Source: Vulcanimicrobiota bacterium (GTDB taxonomy: Bacteria; Vulcanimicrobiota; Xenobia; Xenobiales; JADMJV01). From it: 64,000 nucleotides of DNA. Within the stretch, counting starts at the first letter, position 1. Every line of letters starts with the position of its first letter. Below the pieces are notes generated by a model. The model was given only the letters and a program-made list of their open reading frames with translations, did no database searches and was not told where the DNA came from. Shown piece by piece: positions 16,728 to 25,306 of the stretch. The stretch lies in NCBI GenBank assembly GCA_019637395.1, contig JAHBVR010000001.1, positions 62,001-126,000 of the forward strand, in the 5' to 3' direction. Position numbers and translations under genes: made by a program.

Positions 16728-17204
16728 TTAATCGATATCGGTGCGGCGCATCACCTGGACGCGCTCGACCTGAAAATCCAGTCCCTTCATGCCGAGCTGC
16801 AGAGTCCGATCGTTGCTGCTCGAAACCATGCCGACCAGGTACTTGAGCCCACGAGCCCTGGCCAGGGCCGAGGCCTTTTTGATCAGGCGGTGAGTGGTGA
16901 AACGCCCGCGTTTACCGGGATGTACGGCCAGATCCACGATAAAGCACTGTTTTTCACCAGTGGATGGCTCCACGTGAGAGAAATCCAGCATTAAGTAGCC
17001 GGTGATTTCCCCATGGGTCTCCTCCACCAGAATGATGAAGCCGGACTGCCTCAGCATGTCTTCCATGTCCTCATAACATTCGGCCGCATAGGCCTGCACC
17101 TGGGCGGGTGTCGCCTCCCGAGTGGCCGGGATGCCGGCGGTGATACAGATTTGGGCCAACTCACGGATGGCCGGAACGTCAGCCGCTTTGGCCATCCGGA
17201 TCAT
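16728..17204 (-). CDS. GNAT-family N-acetyltransferase
   Basis: 158 residues. The first strand MIRMAKAADVPAIREL and motif A region (FIVDLAVHPGKRGRFTTHRLI, about 95-116) mark a GNAT acetyltransferase. The pyrophosphate-binding loop reads GKRGRF where a Q/RxxGxG/A pattern is usual, so the fit is slightly imperfect. The start codon overlaps the stop of the P450 gene (ATGA), so the two are translated together; it might acetylate the P450 product, but that is inference. Substrate unknown. Confidence 0.8.
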   Translation of the reverse strand: MIRMAKAADVPAIRELAQICITAGIPATREATPAQVQAYAAECYEDMEDMLRQSGFIILVEETHGEITGYLMLDFSHVEPSTGEKQCFIVDLAVHPGKRGRFTTHRLIKKASALARARGLKYLVGMVSSSNDRTLQLGMKGLDFQVERVQVMRRTDID

Positions 17205-18424
17205 GCCAACAACTCCACTTGCAAATGTTTCAGCCGGCGAAAAGCCAGCGTTGGTATCCGCTCGGGCGGCGCCGCCAGGCGACTGTTAGGCCATTTGCGC
17301 AGAAACGTCGAGAAAACCGTGCGCGCTTCCAAACGAGCCAGAAAAGAACCCACGCAAAAGTGAATCCCCTTCCCGAAGGGAATGTGATGGCCATCCCGGC
17401 GCTCCACCTGAAACCGGTCCGGCTCGGGGAACTGGCTCGGATCCCGATTGGCCGCTCCCAAACAAAGATTGACGCTGTCGCCCGGCAACAAGGTCTTGCC
17501 GCCCACCTCCACTTCCTGCAGCACCGAACGCACCGCAATCAAGGAAGGGCTATCGTAGCGAAGGATCTCTTCCACGGCTTTGTCGACCAGTTCCGGCTGC
17601 CTGACCAGCCTGGCCGCCTCGCTAGGGTGCTGCAGCAAGGCCAGCAGCCCGTTAGCAATGAGATTGGTGGTGGTATCATGGCCGGCTCCGAAGAGCAGGA
17701 TACACATGGAGAGAATCTCCGACTCTTGCAAAGTAGAGCCCTCGTGCTGAGCCTGCAGCAGACGGGACATCAAATCATCCTCAGGCCGTTGGCGGCGCTC
17801 TTCCATGAGCCCACGAAAGTACTCAGCCATTCCCTCCAGGCTGGCCAGACTGCGCGCCACCGACTGCGGCGAAAGGTACTCGTTGCCCAGGAAGCTGGCC
17901 AGGTCGTGCGACCAACCGGCCAGTTCCCGGAAGTCTTGAGGCCGGCTTCCCAAAAAATCCGCGATCGTCATGACCGGCAGGGGGACGGCCAGATGCTCCA
18001 TCAGATCGACCACCTGGCCCGTCTGCAGAGGCTCCAACAGTCTATCGATCCGCTCCTGCACTACCGGAGCCAGCAGCTCCACGCTACGCGGCGTAAAGGC
18101 CTTCGAGATCAGTCCGCGCAGGCGCGTATGGGCGGGGGGGTCGGTAAAGAGCAGAAAACTGGCCAGCCACCGCTCGATCTCCTTGAGCTGGGCGCGCGCC
18201 TCGTCCAATCCCTGCTCCCCCTCCAGCCGCTGAGAGAATTTGCCCACCTGGGATACCGAAAGCCGATTGTCTTTCATCAGGCTGGCCACATCCTGGTAGC
18301 GGGAGACGAACCAGGACTGCCAACTGTCGCTCCAGTGAACCGGGTCGAGTTTGCGGATCACGTGGTAGGCAGGATAGGGGTTGGTCAGCAGTTGGCTGGA
18401 GAATTTAGCGAGCAGATCCTGCAT
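17201..18424 (-). CDS. Cytochrome P450 (bacterial class I type)
   Basis: 407 residues, the usual length for soluble bacterial P450s. All key motifs are present: oxygen-activating I-helix AGHDTT (247-252), ExxR at E286/R289, and the heme loop FGKGIHFCVG with the thiolate Cys at 357. TDPPAHTRLRGLISKAFTP (about 94-112) is the typical C-helix region of the CYP107/CYP109-like group. It needs ferredoxin and reductase partners, none of which is nearby. It is coupled to a GNAT gene downstream and lies outside the polyketide operon. Substrate unknown. Confidence 0.93.
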   Translation of the reverse strand: MQDLLAKFSSQLLTNPYPAYHVIRKLDPVHWSDSWQSWFVSRYQDVASLMKDNRLSVSQVGKFSQRLEGEQGLDEARAQLKEIERWLASFLLFTDPPAHTRLRGLISKAFTPRSVELLAPVVQERIDRLLEPLQTGQVVDLMEHLAVPLPVMTIADFLGSRPQDFRELAGWSHDLASFLGNEYLSPQSVARSLASLEGMAEYFRGLMEERRQRPEDDLMSRLLQAQHEGSTLQESEILSMCILLFGAGHDTTTNLIANGLLALLQHPSEAARLVRQPELVDKAVEEILRYDSPSLIAVRSVLQEVEVGGKTLLPGDSVNLCLGAANRDPSQFPEPDRFQVERRDGHHIPFGKGIHFCVGSFLARLEARTVFSTFLRKWPNSRLAAPPERIPTLAFRRLKHLQVELLA

Positions 18425-18588
18425 GGCCGCCGCTTCGCCCTGGGAGTTCGCTGGTCTTGCAACAGATTTTCAATCAATCAGAACAAATTTGTTACAAATT
18501 TTACAACATGTCCACAATTGCACGCTGGACGGCCACCTTACAGACCGATACTATCTTGGTAAGACATTCTGAAAGTGAGGACCTTATC
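18425..18588 (+). promoter_or_regulatory. Promoter region with palindrome before Gly-rich gene
   Basis: 164 bases, strongly A+T-rich at 18470-18520. A perfect 12-bp palindrome AACAAATTTGTT (18482-18493) is followed at once by a related half-site (ACAAATTTTACAA). A weak sigma-70-like pair (TGGACG at 18526-18531, TACTAT at 18549-18554, 17-base gap) is possible. The palindrome would sit upstream of it as an activator site. GAGG at 18577-18580 is the ribosome site. Confidence 0.35.
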
Positions 18589-19071
18589 ATGGGTGGAGTT
18601 AATAAAGTTAATCAGAACCAGCAGGCCGGAGCTTCGATCAGCATCGCTCTCTCGCTCAGCACCGGACTCGGCGCAGCCGCCAACGCCGGTGGCGCTCAAG
18701 CTTTTGCAGGCCCGAATGGCGCCTTCGCGCAGGCCGGTGGACCCGGCGGACTCGGATCTTTCGCTCAGGCCGGCAACTTCGGCCCCAACGGCAACGCACT
18801 CGCCGGTAACTTCGGCGGCCCCGGCTTCCCCGGCCAGGGTGGCCCCCAGAACGCCTTCCAGGCTGGCTTCCAGCAGGGGCAGATGGCCGGCAAAATGAAG
18901 AGATTGATGCGTAAAATGCACAAACTGATGCACCAGATGGGTGGCGGTTTTCCTGGTGGTCCGGGGGGCTTCGGTGGACCTGGTGCCTTCGGTGGCGGAT
19001 TCCCCGGTTCTTTCGGAGGTTTCCCCGGTGGCGGTTTCCCCGGCGGCGGCTTTCCCGGCCGGCTGTTCTAA
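18589..19071 (+). CDS. Glycine-rich protein, paralogue A (MGGVNKVN family)
   Basis: 160 residues from the ATG at 18589 (ribosome site GAGG 8 bases before). No known family recognised. Layout: conserved N-terminus MGGVNKVNQNQQAG; a small-residue hydrophobic stretch SISIALSLSTGLGA; Gly/Ala/Phe/Asn-rich segments with GGLGSFAQAG and GPNGNALAGNFGGP; a short cationic helix KMKRLMRKMHKLMHQM (about 105-120); and a Phe-Pro-Gly-rich tail. No signal peptide. Its closest visible relative is the inverted paralogue at 22695-23147. A strong terminator follows, so it is monocistronic. Low complexity with Phe/Gly spacing suggests self-assembly or phase separation; this is inference. Confidence 0.75.
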   Translation: MGGVNKVNQNQQAGASISIALSLSTGLGAAANAGGAQAFAGPNGAFAQAGGPGGLGSFAQAGNFGPNGNALAGNFGGPGFPGQGGPQNAFQAGFQQGQMAGKMKRLMRKMHKLMHQMGGGFPGGPGGFGGPGAFGGGFPGSFGGFPGGGFPGGGFPGRLF

Positions 19072-19095
19072 GAGGCCCAAACCTCCCTACGAAAG

Positions 19096-19125
19096 AGACC
19101 AGGTTCGCCTGGTCTTTTTCTTTTC
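19096..19125 (+). terminator. Rho-independent terminator
   Basis: The 8-bp perfect stem AGACCAGG/CCTGGTCT closes an ultra-stable TTCG tetraloop and is followed by TTTTCTTTTC. It lies 24 bases after the stop of Gly-rich paralogue A. Confidence 0.92.
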
Positions 19126-19163
19126 TCGAGGAATTCACCCCCCGCCGGCCAGAATCGCCCTCT

Positions 19164-20498
19164 ATGAGCGCTTTTTTGCAGCGAGCCTTCGCCAACTGGG
19201 ATTGCATCTACATTTGCCAGATGAAGGACTTCTGGCCGCGCATGCAGGCTGTGCTGACCTTCCAAAATCCTGACGAGTATACCATCACCATTGGTGAATG
19301 GCTGCTGGAAGCGCGACCGGGCCCTCAACTCCCGGCCGGAGAATCGTCGGTGCGCGCGGCCTTGCGCCAGGATCCGGATTGTCTGCTGGTAGCCCAAGCC
19401 GAGGGAGACCAGGGACCGCTGCTGCTGCAGGCGGCCCTGACCGGACACCGGGTGGTGGCCGGCTTCGCTCTAACTCCGCGTCAGGTACTGCAAAAACTTC
19501 TGGAGGAGCAGGAGGGCTTGGGTTTCACCCAGGCGCGTAGCCTCTTCTTCGAGCCGGACGGCCTCTGGATCTATTCTCCGGAGAAAGATATCTTTGAGCG
19601 CGTCAGCGCCTTTGAAGAGGGAACCTTCCGCGATCTGATCTTACCCGCGGAACCGCCGCCTCCACCTCCCCCGCCGGCGCCCGAACCCCTACAAGCGCCG
19701 GCCGAATGGGGACCCGCCTCCCCCCTGCTCCCCGAACTGGAAGCTATCTTTACGCCTCTGGCCCGGCCATGTTATGCGCCGCTCTTTAACGATGGCCCCC
19801 GGGCCGGCCAGTTCGGTGGCCGCCCGCGCCTGGCCCCATCCGAAGAATGGCCGCGCTGTGGCGCCTGTCAGGAACGCCTGCATCTGGTCTGCGAACTCGA
19901 TTTAGCTCAGCTACCCGAGAGCCGGCCCTTTCCCGCCAGCGGCTGGCTGCAGCTTTTTTACTGCACGTCAGACCACTGCGACCATCCGCAGGCCTGGGGA
20001 CCGTTCAGCCACAACGCACTGGCGCGGCGGCTCCCCGAGGGGGAGCCGGCCCTGCTGGCGCCTCCGAACTCCGCTCATCCGCAACGCAACATCACCGGCT
20101 GGCAAGCGTTGCTAGATTACCCGGGCTGGGAGGAACGCCCGCCCTTAAATGATCGACAACGCACGGCCAGTTACAATCTGGAAGAACCGGCCTTTCTGGA
20201 GCATTTTGGCCTGACGCAACCAGCGAATCGGGAAAGGGCGGCCGCCTATTTTCGCAATTATCCGGGCGACAAACTGCTCGGCTGGCCCGCCTGGACGCAA
20301 AGCGCGGACTATCCCCGATGCCCCCAATGCGCCAGGCCCATGAGCATGTTTTTCCAAATCAACAACGATGGTCAGGACTCACAAGAGCCTGGGTATACTT
20401 CTTGTCATGGCCAGATTTTCGCGGCAGACGGAAACGGCCATATCTTTGTGTGCGCGATACATCCTGATCAGTTAACCTTCAGCTGGGCCTGCGGATGA
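19164..20498 (+). CDS. DUF1963-like protein with extra N-terminal domain
   Basis: 444 residues from the ATG at 19164 (another in-frame ATG at 19221). The C-terminal 250 residues resemble DUF1963/YwqG proteins: FGGRPRLAPSEEWPRCGACQ, a middle YCTSDHCDHP segment and WPAWTQSADYPRCPQCARPM, with three CxxC or similar Cys pairs that may bind zinc. The N-terminal 150 residues contain TPRQVLQKLLEEQEG and a strand-rich section, and are joined by a poly-proline linker (about 155-165). YwqG-type proteins have no firmly known function. It ends 25 bases before the GspE-like fusion gene and is probably co-transcribed with it. Confidence 0.75.
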   Translation: MSAFLQRAFANWDCIYICQMKDFWPRMQAVLTFQNPDEYTITIGEWLLEARPGPQLPAGESSVRAALRQDPDCLLVAQAEGDQGPLLLQAALTGHRVVAGFALTPRQVLQKLLEEQEGLGFTQARSLFFEPDGLWIYSPEKDIFERVSAFEEGTFRDLILPAEPPPPPPPPAPEPLQAPAEWGPASPLLPELEAIFTPLARPCYAPLFNDGPRAGQFGGRPRLAPSEEWPRCGACQERLHLVCELDLAQLPESRPFPASGWLQLFYCTSDHCDHPQAWGPFSHNALARRLPEGEPALLAPPNSAHPQRNITGWQALLDYPGWEERPPLNDRQRTASYNLEEPAFLEHFGLTQPANRERAAAYFRNYPGDKLLGWPAWTQSADYPRCPQCARPMSMFFQINNDGQDSQEPGYTSCHGQIFAADGNGHIFVCAIHPDQLTFSWACG

Positions 20499-20523
20499 TT
20501 CGTTTTTACGGGTAGGGAGTAAC

Positions 20524-22623
20524 ATGAGTTTCAAATCGAACCTCCAACTGGTCGTGCTCGACGGGCCGGCCGCCGGACGAACCATTCCTCTGGACGCCAA
20601 GAATCTCAAATTAGGCCGGGAAATCCGTCCCGGCGGGACTCCGCCCAAAGACTCCATCTGGATTGAAGATCCCACCATTTCGCGGCTGCACATCGAGCTA
20701 AAGTGGGACAACAGCCAGAAAACCTACCTGGTGATGCATCGCTCCAAAACCAACTTGACTCGAATTAACGGCCAGTCCATCGATAAGTACCTGCTCAAAG
20801 TGGGGGACCGCATCGGCATGGGCTCCGGCCTGCTGGAAGTTCAGCGCCCCGATTCTTTTCAACCGTCCCAGAAAGCCGGCAAAGATCTGCAGCCGGGCCA
20901 ACAAAAATGTCCACGCGACCGCACCACTCTGGCGCCCACTCCGCTGCGCAACCAGGTGGTCGGCATGAGTTGCTCTTATTGCAACGGCGTCTGGCTCTCG
21001 GCGGGCGACCTGGCCCGTGTCCACGGCCACTCCCAAGATTTGGAGGACGCCATCGAGGTGGAGGCCCGGGGTCAAGGGCTTCGTTGTCCTCACTGCGACC
21101 TGGTCATGGGGGCCTGCTATTTGCCCAATTCGGGAGGGCTGGATGTGGTGCGCTGCCGCCGCTGCCAGGGAGTCTGGTTCGATACCGACGGCCTGAAACT
21201 CGCTCTGGGCGCAATTCGCCGCTCTCACGGAGCAGCCCCGCTGACCCCTCCGGTGGAGGCCCTGTTGGAACCGTCGGCCGGCCACATACCGCCATCCGGC
21301 GAGACTCCACGGGTCGACCCGGAAGGCCGCAGCGCCATGATGAAGCGGCTCAAGCGTCAGAAAGAAGAAGCCCTGGGGGGAAACGCCGCCATACCCCCCA
21401 CTCCACCTCCGGCCACGGAGATCCCGAACTCGCTGGATCTGCTATCGGCGGCGCCCACAGTCGGAGCCTCCACCATCGAATTGCTCGACGGCCTGCTCAA
21501 ACAAGCCGTGGAAACCGGAGCCAGCGACATTCACTTCGAAGGCGTGCGCGACCAACTGCGCATCCGCATGCGCGTGGACGGTCAATTACGGGTGGTCCAT
21601 TTACTGCCCAAGGCCAATCACAGTCCCCTGGTCGCTCGCCTGCAGGTTCTTTCCAACCTCAACACGGCCAATCCGTGGATCGCCCAGGACGGCCATTTCT
21701 CGACCTTCATCAACGGCCTGGCTTACGACTTCCGGGTGGCCACCGTGCCCACCGACAAAGGCACCGCCTGCGTGGTGCGCCTGCTCGACCGCCACCGCAA
21801 CGTGGCCGAACTCGACGACCTGGGCATGCACCCGCACGACCTGGAGCTCTTCCAGCAAGCCCTGGAACGCCCCCAGGGAATGATTCTGGCCACCGGCCCC
21901 AGCGGCAGCGGCAAGACCACTACCCTGTATGCGGCCATTCAGCGCCTGGCTTCGCGCAATCTCAAAGTAGTGACCATCGAGGACCCGATTGAATATCAAG
22001 TGGATCAGGTTGTGCAGGTAGCGGTCAACCACAAAGTCGGCCTGGACTTTGAAAAAGCGCTGAGAGCCGCCTTGCGCATGGATCCGGACGCCATTCTGGT
22101 AGGTGAAATCCGCGACCGCGAAACGGCCGATATTGCCGTGCAGGCCTCGCTGACCGGCCACTTGCTGCTCTCCACTCTGCATACGCGCGGCACGGTGGAA
22201 ACACTGCTGCGCCTCGTCGATATGGGTTGTGAGCCATACCTGGTCAAGGAAGTGGTCAGTTGCGCCATCGCTCAACGCCTGGTGAGGGTGCTCTGTGCCC
22301 GGTGCAAAGAAGCCTACCATCCCTATAGCGAGGAGGTCGAGGCCTTCATCAGCGACAGTTCGTCGGTGCACCAACTGACTTTCTACCGGCCGCGCGGCTG
22401 CGAGGAATGCTCCCACACCGGCTATAGAGGCCGCACCGCCGTCAGCGAATTGATGGCCAACAATGACGCCATCCGCGCCGCCACCCAGGCCCGCCTGACC
22501 GCCCGCGAGATTCGCGAAGTGGCCATCCGCTCCGGCATGCGCTCCTTCTCCGCCAACGCCTTCGACAAAGTCAGCCAGGGCTTGACCAGCCTGGAAGAAG
22601 TCAAACCCTACCTTGTTCCCTGA
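20524..22623 (+). CDS. FHA - zinc ribbon - GspE/PilB ATPase fusion
   Basis: 699 residues. Residues 1-108 look like an FHA domain (LKLGRE at 29-33, TISRLHIE at 51-58, NGQSI), which binds phosphothreonine. Residues 125-235 hold two TFIIB-type zinc-ribbon repeats (C129/C150/C153 and C188/C191/C211/C214, each ending in a GVW[LF] signature). After a Pro-rich linker, 315-699 is a secretion ATPase of the GspE/PilB family: ASDIHFE, Walker A GPSGSGKTT (458-466), Asp box IEDPIEY, Walker B ILVGEIRD, His box STLHT, and the tetracysteine CARC...CEEC. PilB/GspE normally carries an N1/N2 (T2SSE_N) domain instead. It should power pilin or pseudopilin assembly. Confidence 0.9.
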   Translation: MSFKSNLQLVVLDGPAAGRTIPLDAKNLKLGREIRPGGTPPKDSIWIEDPTISRLHIELKWDNSQKTYLVMHRSKTNLTRINGQSIDKYLLKVGDRIGMGSGLLEVQRPDSFQPSQKAGKDLQPGQQKCPRDRTTLAPTPLRNQVVGMSCSYCNGVWLSAGDLARVHGHSQDLEDAIEVEARGQGLRCPHCDLVMGACYLPNSGGLDVVRCRRCQGVWFDTDGLKLALGAIRRSHGAAPLTPPVEALLEPSAGHIPPSGETPRVDPEGRSAMMKRLKRQKEEALGGNAAIPPTPPPATEIPNSLDLLSAAPTVGASTIELLDGLLKQAVETGASDIHFEGVRDQLRIRMRVDGQLRVVHLLPKANHSPLVARLQVLSNLNTANPWIAQDGHFSTFINGLAYDFRVATVPTDKGTACVVRLLDRHRNVAELDDLGMHPHDLELFQQALERPQGMILATGPSGSGKTTTLYAAIQRLASRNLKVVTIEDPIEYQVDQVVQVAVNHKVGLDFEKALRAALRMDPDAILVGEIRDRETADIAVQASLTGHLLLSTLHTRGTVETLLRLVDMGCEPYLVKEVVSCAIAQRLVRVLCARCKEAYHPYSEEVEAFISDSSSVHQLTFYRPRGCEECSHTGYRGRTAVSELMANNDAIRAATQARLTAREIREVAIRSGMRSFSANAFDKVSQGLTSLEEVKPYLVP

Positions 22624-22650
22624 GTAACCTCTAGGCCGGGGGCCACTTGT

Positions 22651-22686
22651 AAAAGAGCCCGGCCTGATTCCAAGCCGGGCTCTTTT
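22651..22686. terminator. Bidirectional terminator
   Basis: The 13-bp perfect stem AAAAGAGCCCGGC/GCCGGGCTCTTTT around a 10-base loop provides a U-run on both strands. It ends the GspE-fusion transcript (plus) and the Gly-rich paralogue B transcript (minus). Confidence 0.93.
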
Positions 22687-22694
22687 ATAAGGAG

Positions 22695-23147
22695 CTAGAA
22701 GAGTGGGCGAGGGCCGGCGAAGCCGAAGTTCCCGGCCTGGGCGAAGGCGCCGGGCCCGCCGGCCGAGGCGAAGGCGCCGCCAGGGCCATTGAATCCACCG
22801 GGCACTCCGCCGTTCATCTGGGACATCAAGCGGTGCATTTTGCGCATCAACCTCTTCATCTTGTGGTGGGGCCCATGGTGGCCGTGCGGGCCGTGCGGGC
22901 CACCGAATCCGGGAGGGCCACCGAAGTTGCCGGCCAGCGCGTTACCGTTGGGGCCAACCGCTCCCGCCTGCGCGAAGGAACCCAGACCACCGGGTCCGCC
23001 AGCCGAAGCGAAGGCTCCGCCGGCGTTGGCGATGGCCTGCGCGCCGCCGGCGGCAGCCTGAGCGCCGAGTCCGGTGCTCAGCGACAGCGCGATGCTGACT
23101 TGAGCTCCACCGGCCTGATTGGTGTTAACCTTATTGACTCCACCCAT
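22695..23147 (-). CDS. Glycine-rich protein, paralogue B (MGGVNKVN family)
   Basis: 150 residues from the ATG at 23147 with GAGGAT upstream. By eye it aligns along most of its length with paralogue A: the same MGGVNKVN start, SIALSLSTGLGA, AGGPGGLGSFAQAG, GPNGNALAGNFGGP and a cationic KMKRLMRKMHRLM helix. It differs in a His/Pro-rich insert before the helix (GPHGPHGHHGPHHK) and in its tail, which repeats the AFASAGGPGAFAQAG block. No signal peptide or known domain. Together with paralogue A it brackets the DUF1963-like and GspE-fusion genes. Function unknown. Confidence 0.75.
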   Translation of the reverse strand: MGGVNKVNTNQAGGAQVSIALSLSTGLGAQAAAGGAQAIANAGGAFASAGGPGGLGSFAQAGAVGPNGNALAGNFGGPPGFGGPHGPHGHHGPHHKMKRLMRKMHRLMSQMNGGVPGGFNGPGGAFASAGGPGAFAQAGNFGFAGPRPLF

Positions 23148-23305
23148 TTTCGTATCCTCGTCTTTCCGTTGCTATTGAAGTCATCATAGCCCCCGGCCGG
23201 CCGTTCAGAAGCCCGAGCATGTTCCAAGCCTGAAAACTTTGTTAACGCTTTGCGTCAAATCCTGAACAGAAGGTAAACCTCCCAACAGAGAACAACAGGC
23301 CAGGC

Positions 23306-24532
23306 ATGAAAGTCCTGGTCGTTAACAGCGGCTCCTCCAGCCTCAAATTCCAACTCATCGAAACCAGCCTCGAGCACATCGAAGCCGACTCCGATCACTG
23401 TCTGGCGCGGGGAATCGTCGAACGCATCGGGGGACAGGCGCTGATCAACTTTGAAGCGGAGGGCCAATCCCCCACCAGGGGAGCCGCCCCCATCCGCGAT
23501 CACAAACAGGCGGTGGAAAGGGTCCTGCAGTGGTTTTTGAACGAAAGCAAGTTGCTTGGCTCAGCGGCCGATATCGGCGGAGTGGGCCATCGCGTTGTGC
23601 ACGGCGGCGAGAAGTTTCAGAGATCGGTAGCCCTCAGCCAGGAGGTCCTGGCGGAGATCGAAGACTGTATTCCGCTCGCGCCCCTGCATAACCCGGCCAA
23701 TCTCAAAGGCATTCGGGCCACCCAGGAGCTGTTGGGCTCCTCCGTTCCCCAGGTGGCTGTCTTCGACACGGCGTTCCACGCCAGCATGCCGCCGGCCGCC
23801 TACCTCTACGGCGTGCCCTATTCCATGTATCGCCGCCATCAAATCCGGCGCTATGGTTTCCACGGCACTTCCCACCGCTATATCGCTTATCGCTATCGAA
23901 CCCAGCAAAAGGTCGGCAAGGACCAGGTGAATATCATTTCGCTGCACCTGGGCAACGGTTGCTCGGCCTGCGCCATCAAGAACGGCCAGTCCATCAACAC
24001 TTCCATGGGCATGACTCCGGTGGAGGGCCTGCTGATGGGCACCCGTTGCGGCGACCTCGACCCTTCGGTAGTGGAAATCCTCATGCAGAACGAAGGTCTC
24101 AACGTTCACGAAGTCGACAGCCTGCTCAATAAACAATCGGGCCTGCTCGGCATCTCCGGCCTGACCGGTGACATGCGGGATCTGCTTCTCGAACGCAGAG
24201 AAAATGGGGACCGACGCGCCAGCCTGGCCATCGAAATGTTCTGCCAGCGCGTGCGCCGCTATATTGGAGCTTATCTGGCCGAAATGGGTGGTGCCCAGGC
24301 CATCGTTTTCACCGGGGGCATAGGTCAAAACGCCGGTGAAGTGCGCGCCGAAATCTGCCAGGGATTGGGCTGGTTCGGAGTCGAGTTGGATGAGCAGGCC
24401 AACCAGAATATTCAAGGTGACCAGGGCGGCCCCATCACCCGTCCCGACTGCCGTTTGCCCGTCTACGTCATCCCCACCAACGAGGAACTGTTGATCGCTC
24501 GCGACACCGTGCGGTCGATTTTGCAGGGTTAG
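23306..24532 (+). CDS. ackA: Acetate kinase
   Basis: 408 residues, full length for AckA (about 400). It has the acetate/sugar kinase signatures: VVNSGSSSLKFQ at the start, GVGHRVVHGG, AVFDTAFHASMP, RRYGFHGTSH, LHLGNGCS and the GMTPVEGLLMGTRCGD run, then FTGGIGQNA near the C-terminus. It makes acetyl phosphate and ADP from acetate and ATP (or ATP in the reverse, fermentative direction). No phosphotransacetylase gene is adjacent. The stop is followed by a 7-bp GC hairpin (24536-24556) without a U-tract. Confidence 0.97.
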   Translation: MKVLVVNSGSSSLKFQLIETSLEHIEADSDHCLARGIVERIGGQALINFEAEGQSPTRGAAPIRDHKQAVERVLQWFLNESKLLGSAADIGGVGHRVVHGGEKFQRSVALSQEVLAEIEDCIPLAPLHNPANLKGIRATQELLGSSVPQVAVFDTAFHASMPPAAYLYGVPYSMYRRHQIRRYGFHGTSHRYIAYRYRTQQKVGKDQVNIISLHLGNGCSACAIKNGQSINTSMGMTPVEGLLMGTRCGDLDPSVVEILMQNEGLNVHEVDSLLNKQSGLLGISGLTGDMRDLLLERRENGDRRASLAIEMFCQRVRRYIGAYLAEMGGAQAIVFTGGIGQNAGEVRAEICQGLGWFGVELDEQANQNIQGDQGGPITRPDCRLPVYVIPTNEELLIARDTVRSILQG

Positions 24533-24580
24533 CAGCCCCCGTCGGGAAAACGGGGGCCACGAAAAATGGAGGAATGAACC

Positions 24581-25306
24581 GTGAAACTAGTCCATCTCTT
24601 TCTCTTGAGTTCGCTGGTGCTGGCCGGCTGCCAGCCCGCCCCGCCCGCCGGCGGAGAATCGCCGGTCGCAGCAAATACGCCGGTTGCTCCTCCTCCCACC
24701 GGCGAGCCGCCGCCCCCGCCGCCGATGCCCGAGGGCGCTCCCATCTATACCAAGGGCAAACTCGAGCCCCTGCCCGGGGTCAAGGCTCCTAAACTCACCA
24801 AGGTCGTCAAAGCCAAGTTCACCACCACCCAGGGCGATCTATTCGTGGAAATTTACCCCGAGTCCGCTCCCAACGCGGCCAAACGATTCATCGAACTGAT
24901 TAAGGCGGGCTTCTATGACAATACCCCCGTCTTCCGCGTCGAACCGGGCTTTGTTTGCCAGTTCGGCATCAATTCCAAGCCGGGCAAGGTGGAGTGGAAA
25001 GACAAGAACTTCAAGGATGACCCCAGCTTCTTCCACCTGGGCACGGCCACCCTGGCCTTCGCCAAAGCCGGACCGGACACCAACAGCACCCAGGTCTTCA
25101 TCAACTATAACGACAACAGTGGATTGGTCCAGCAGGGGGGCTTTACCGCTTTTGGCAAGGTGGTCAAAGGCTACGAGAATTCCACCAAGTTCAAGCGCGT
25201 GGAAGAAGCCGGCGACCAGGGCGCCCTGTGGGCGGACACCGAAGGTTTCATCAAGAGCCTGCCCAACAAGCCGGATACCATCTTGAAGGCGGAAATCCTC
25301 AAGTGA
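24581..25306 (+). CDS. Lipoprotein cyclophilin-type peptidyl-prolyl isomerase
   Basis: 241 residues from the GTG at 24581, with GGAGGA seven bases before. The signal peptide has the lipobox LAGC (Cys near residue 17), then a Pro-rich linker to about 60. The cyclophilin domain (about 75-241) shows FTTTQGDLFVEIYPESAPNA, GFYDNTPVFRVEPGFVCQFG and the NSTQVFIN loop. The usual Gln/Phe/Arg active-site set is partly present. Predicted to fold secreted proteins from the outer face of a membrane. It is the first gene of an overlapping chain that leads into the polyketide cluster. Confidence 0.9.
   Translation: MKLVHLFLLSSLVLAGCQPAPPAGGESPVAANTPVAPPPTGEPPPPPPMPEGAPIYTKGKLEPLPGVKAPKLTKVVKAKFTTTQGDLFVEIYPESAPNAAKRFIELIKAGFYDNTPVFRVEPGFVCQFGINSKPGKVEWKDKNFKDDPSFFHLGTATLAFAKAGPDTNSTQVFINYNDNSGLVQQGGFTAFGKVVKGYENSTKFKRVEEAGDQGALWADTEGFIKSLPNKPDTILKAEILK

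Noticed and set aside
17219-18562. 447-codon plus-strand ORF opposite the P450 gene
   Set aside because: The P450 on the minus strand has all catalytic motifs; the reverse frame has none.
21601-22416. 271-codon minus-strand ORF opposite the GspE fusion
   Set aside because: Reverse-frame shadow of an ATPase with intact Walker motifs.
24536-24556. Hairpin after ackA as a terminator
   Set aside because: Stem is good but no U-run follows; the next gene begins 25 bases later, so readthrough is likely.
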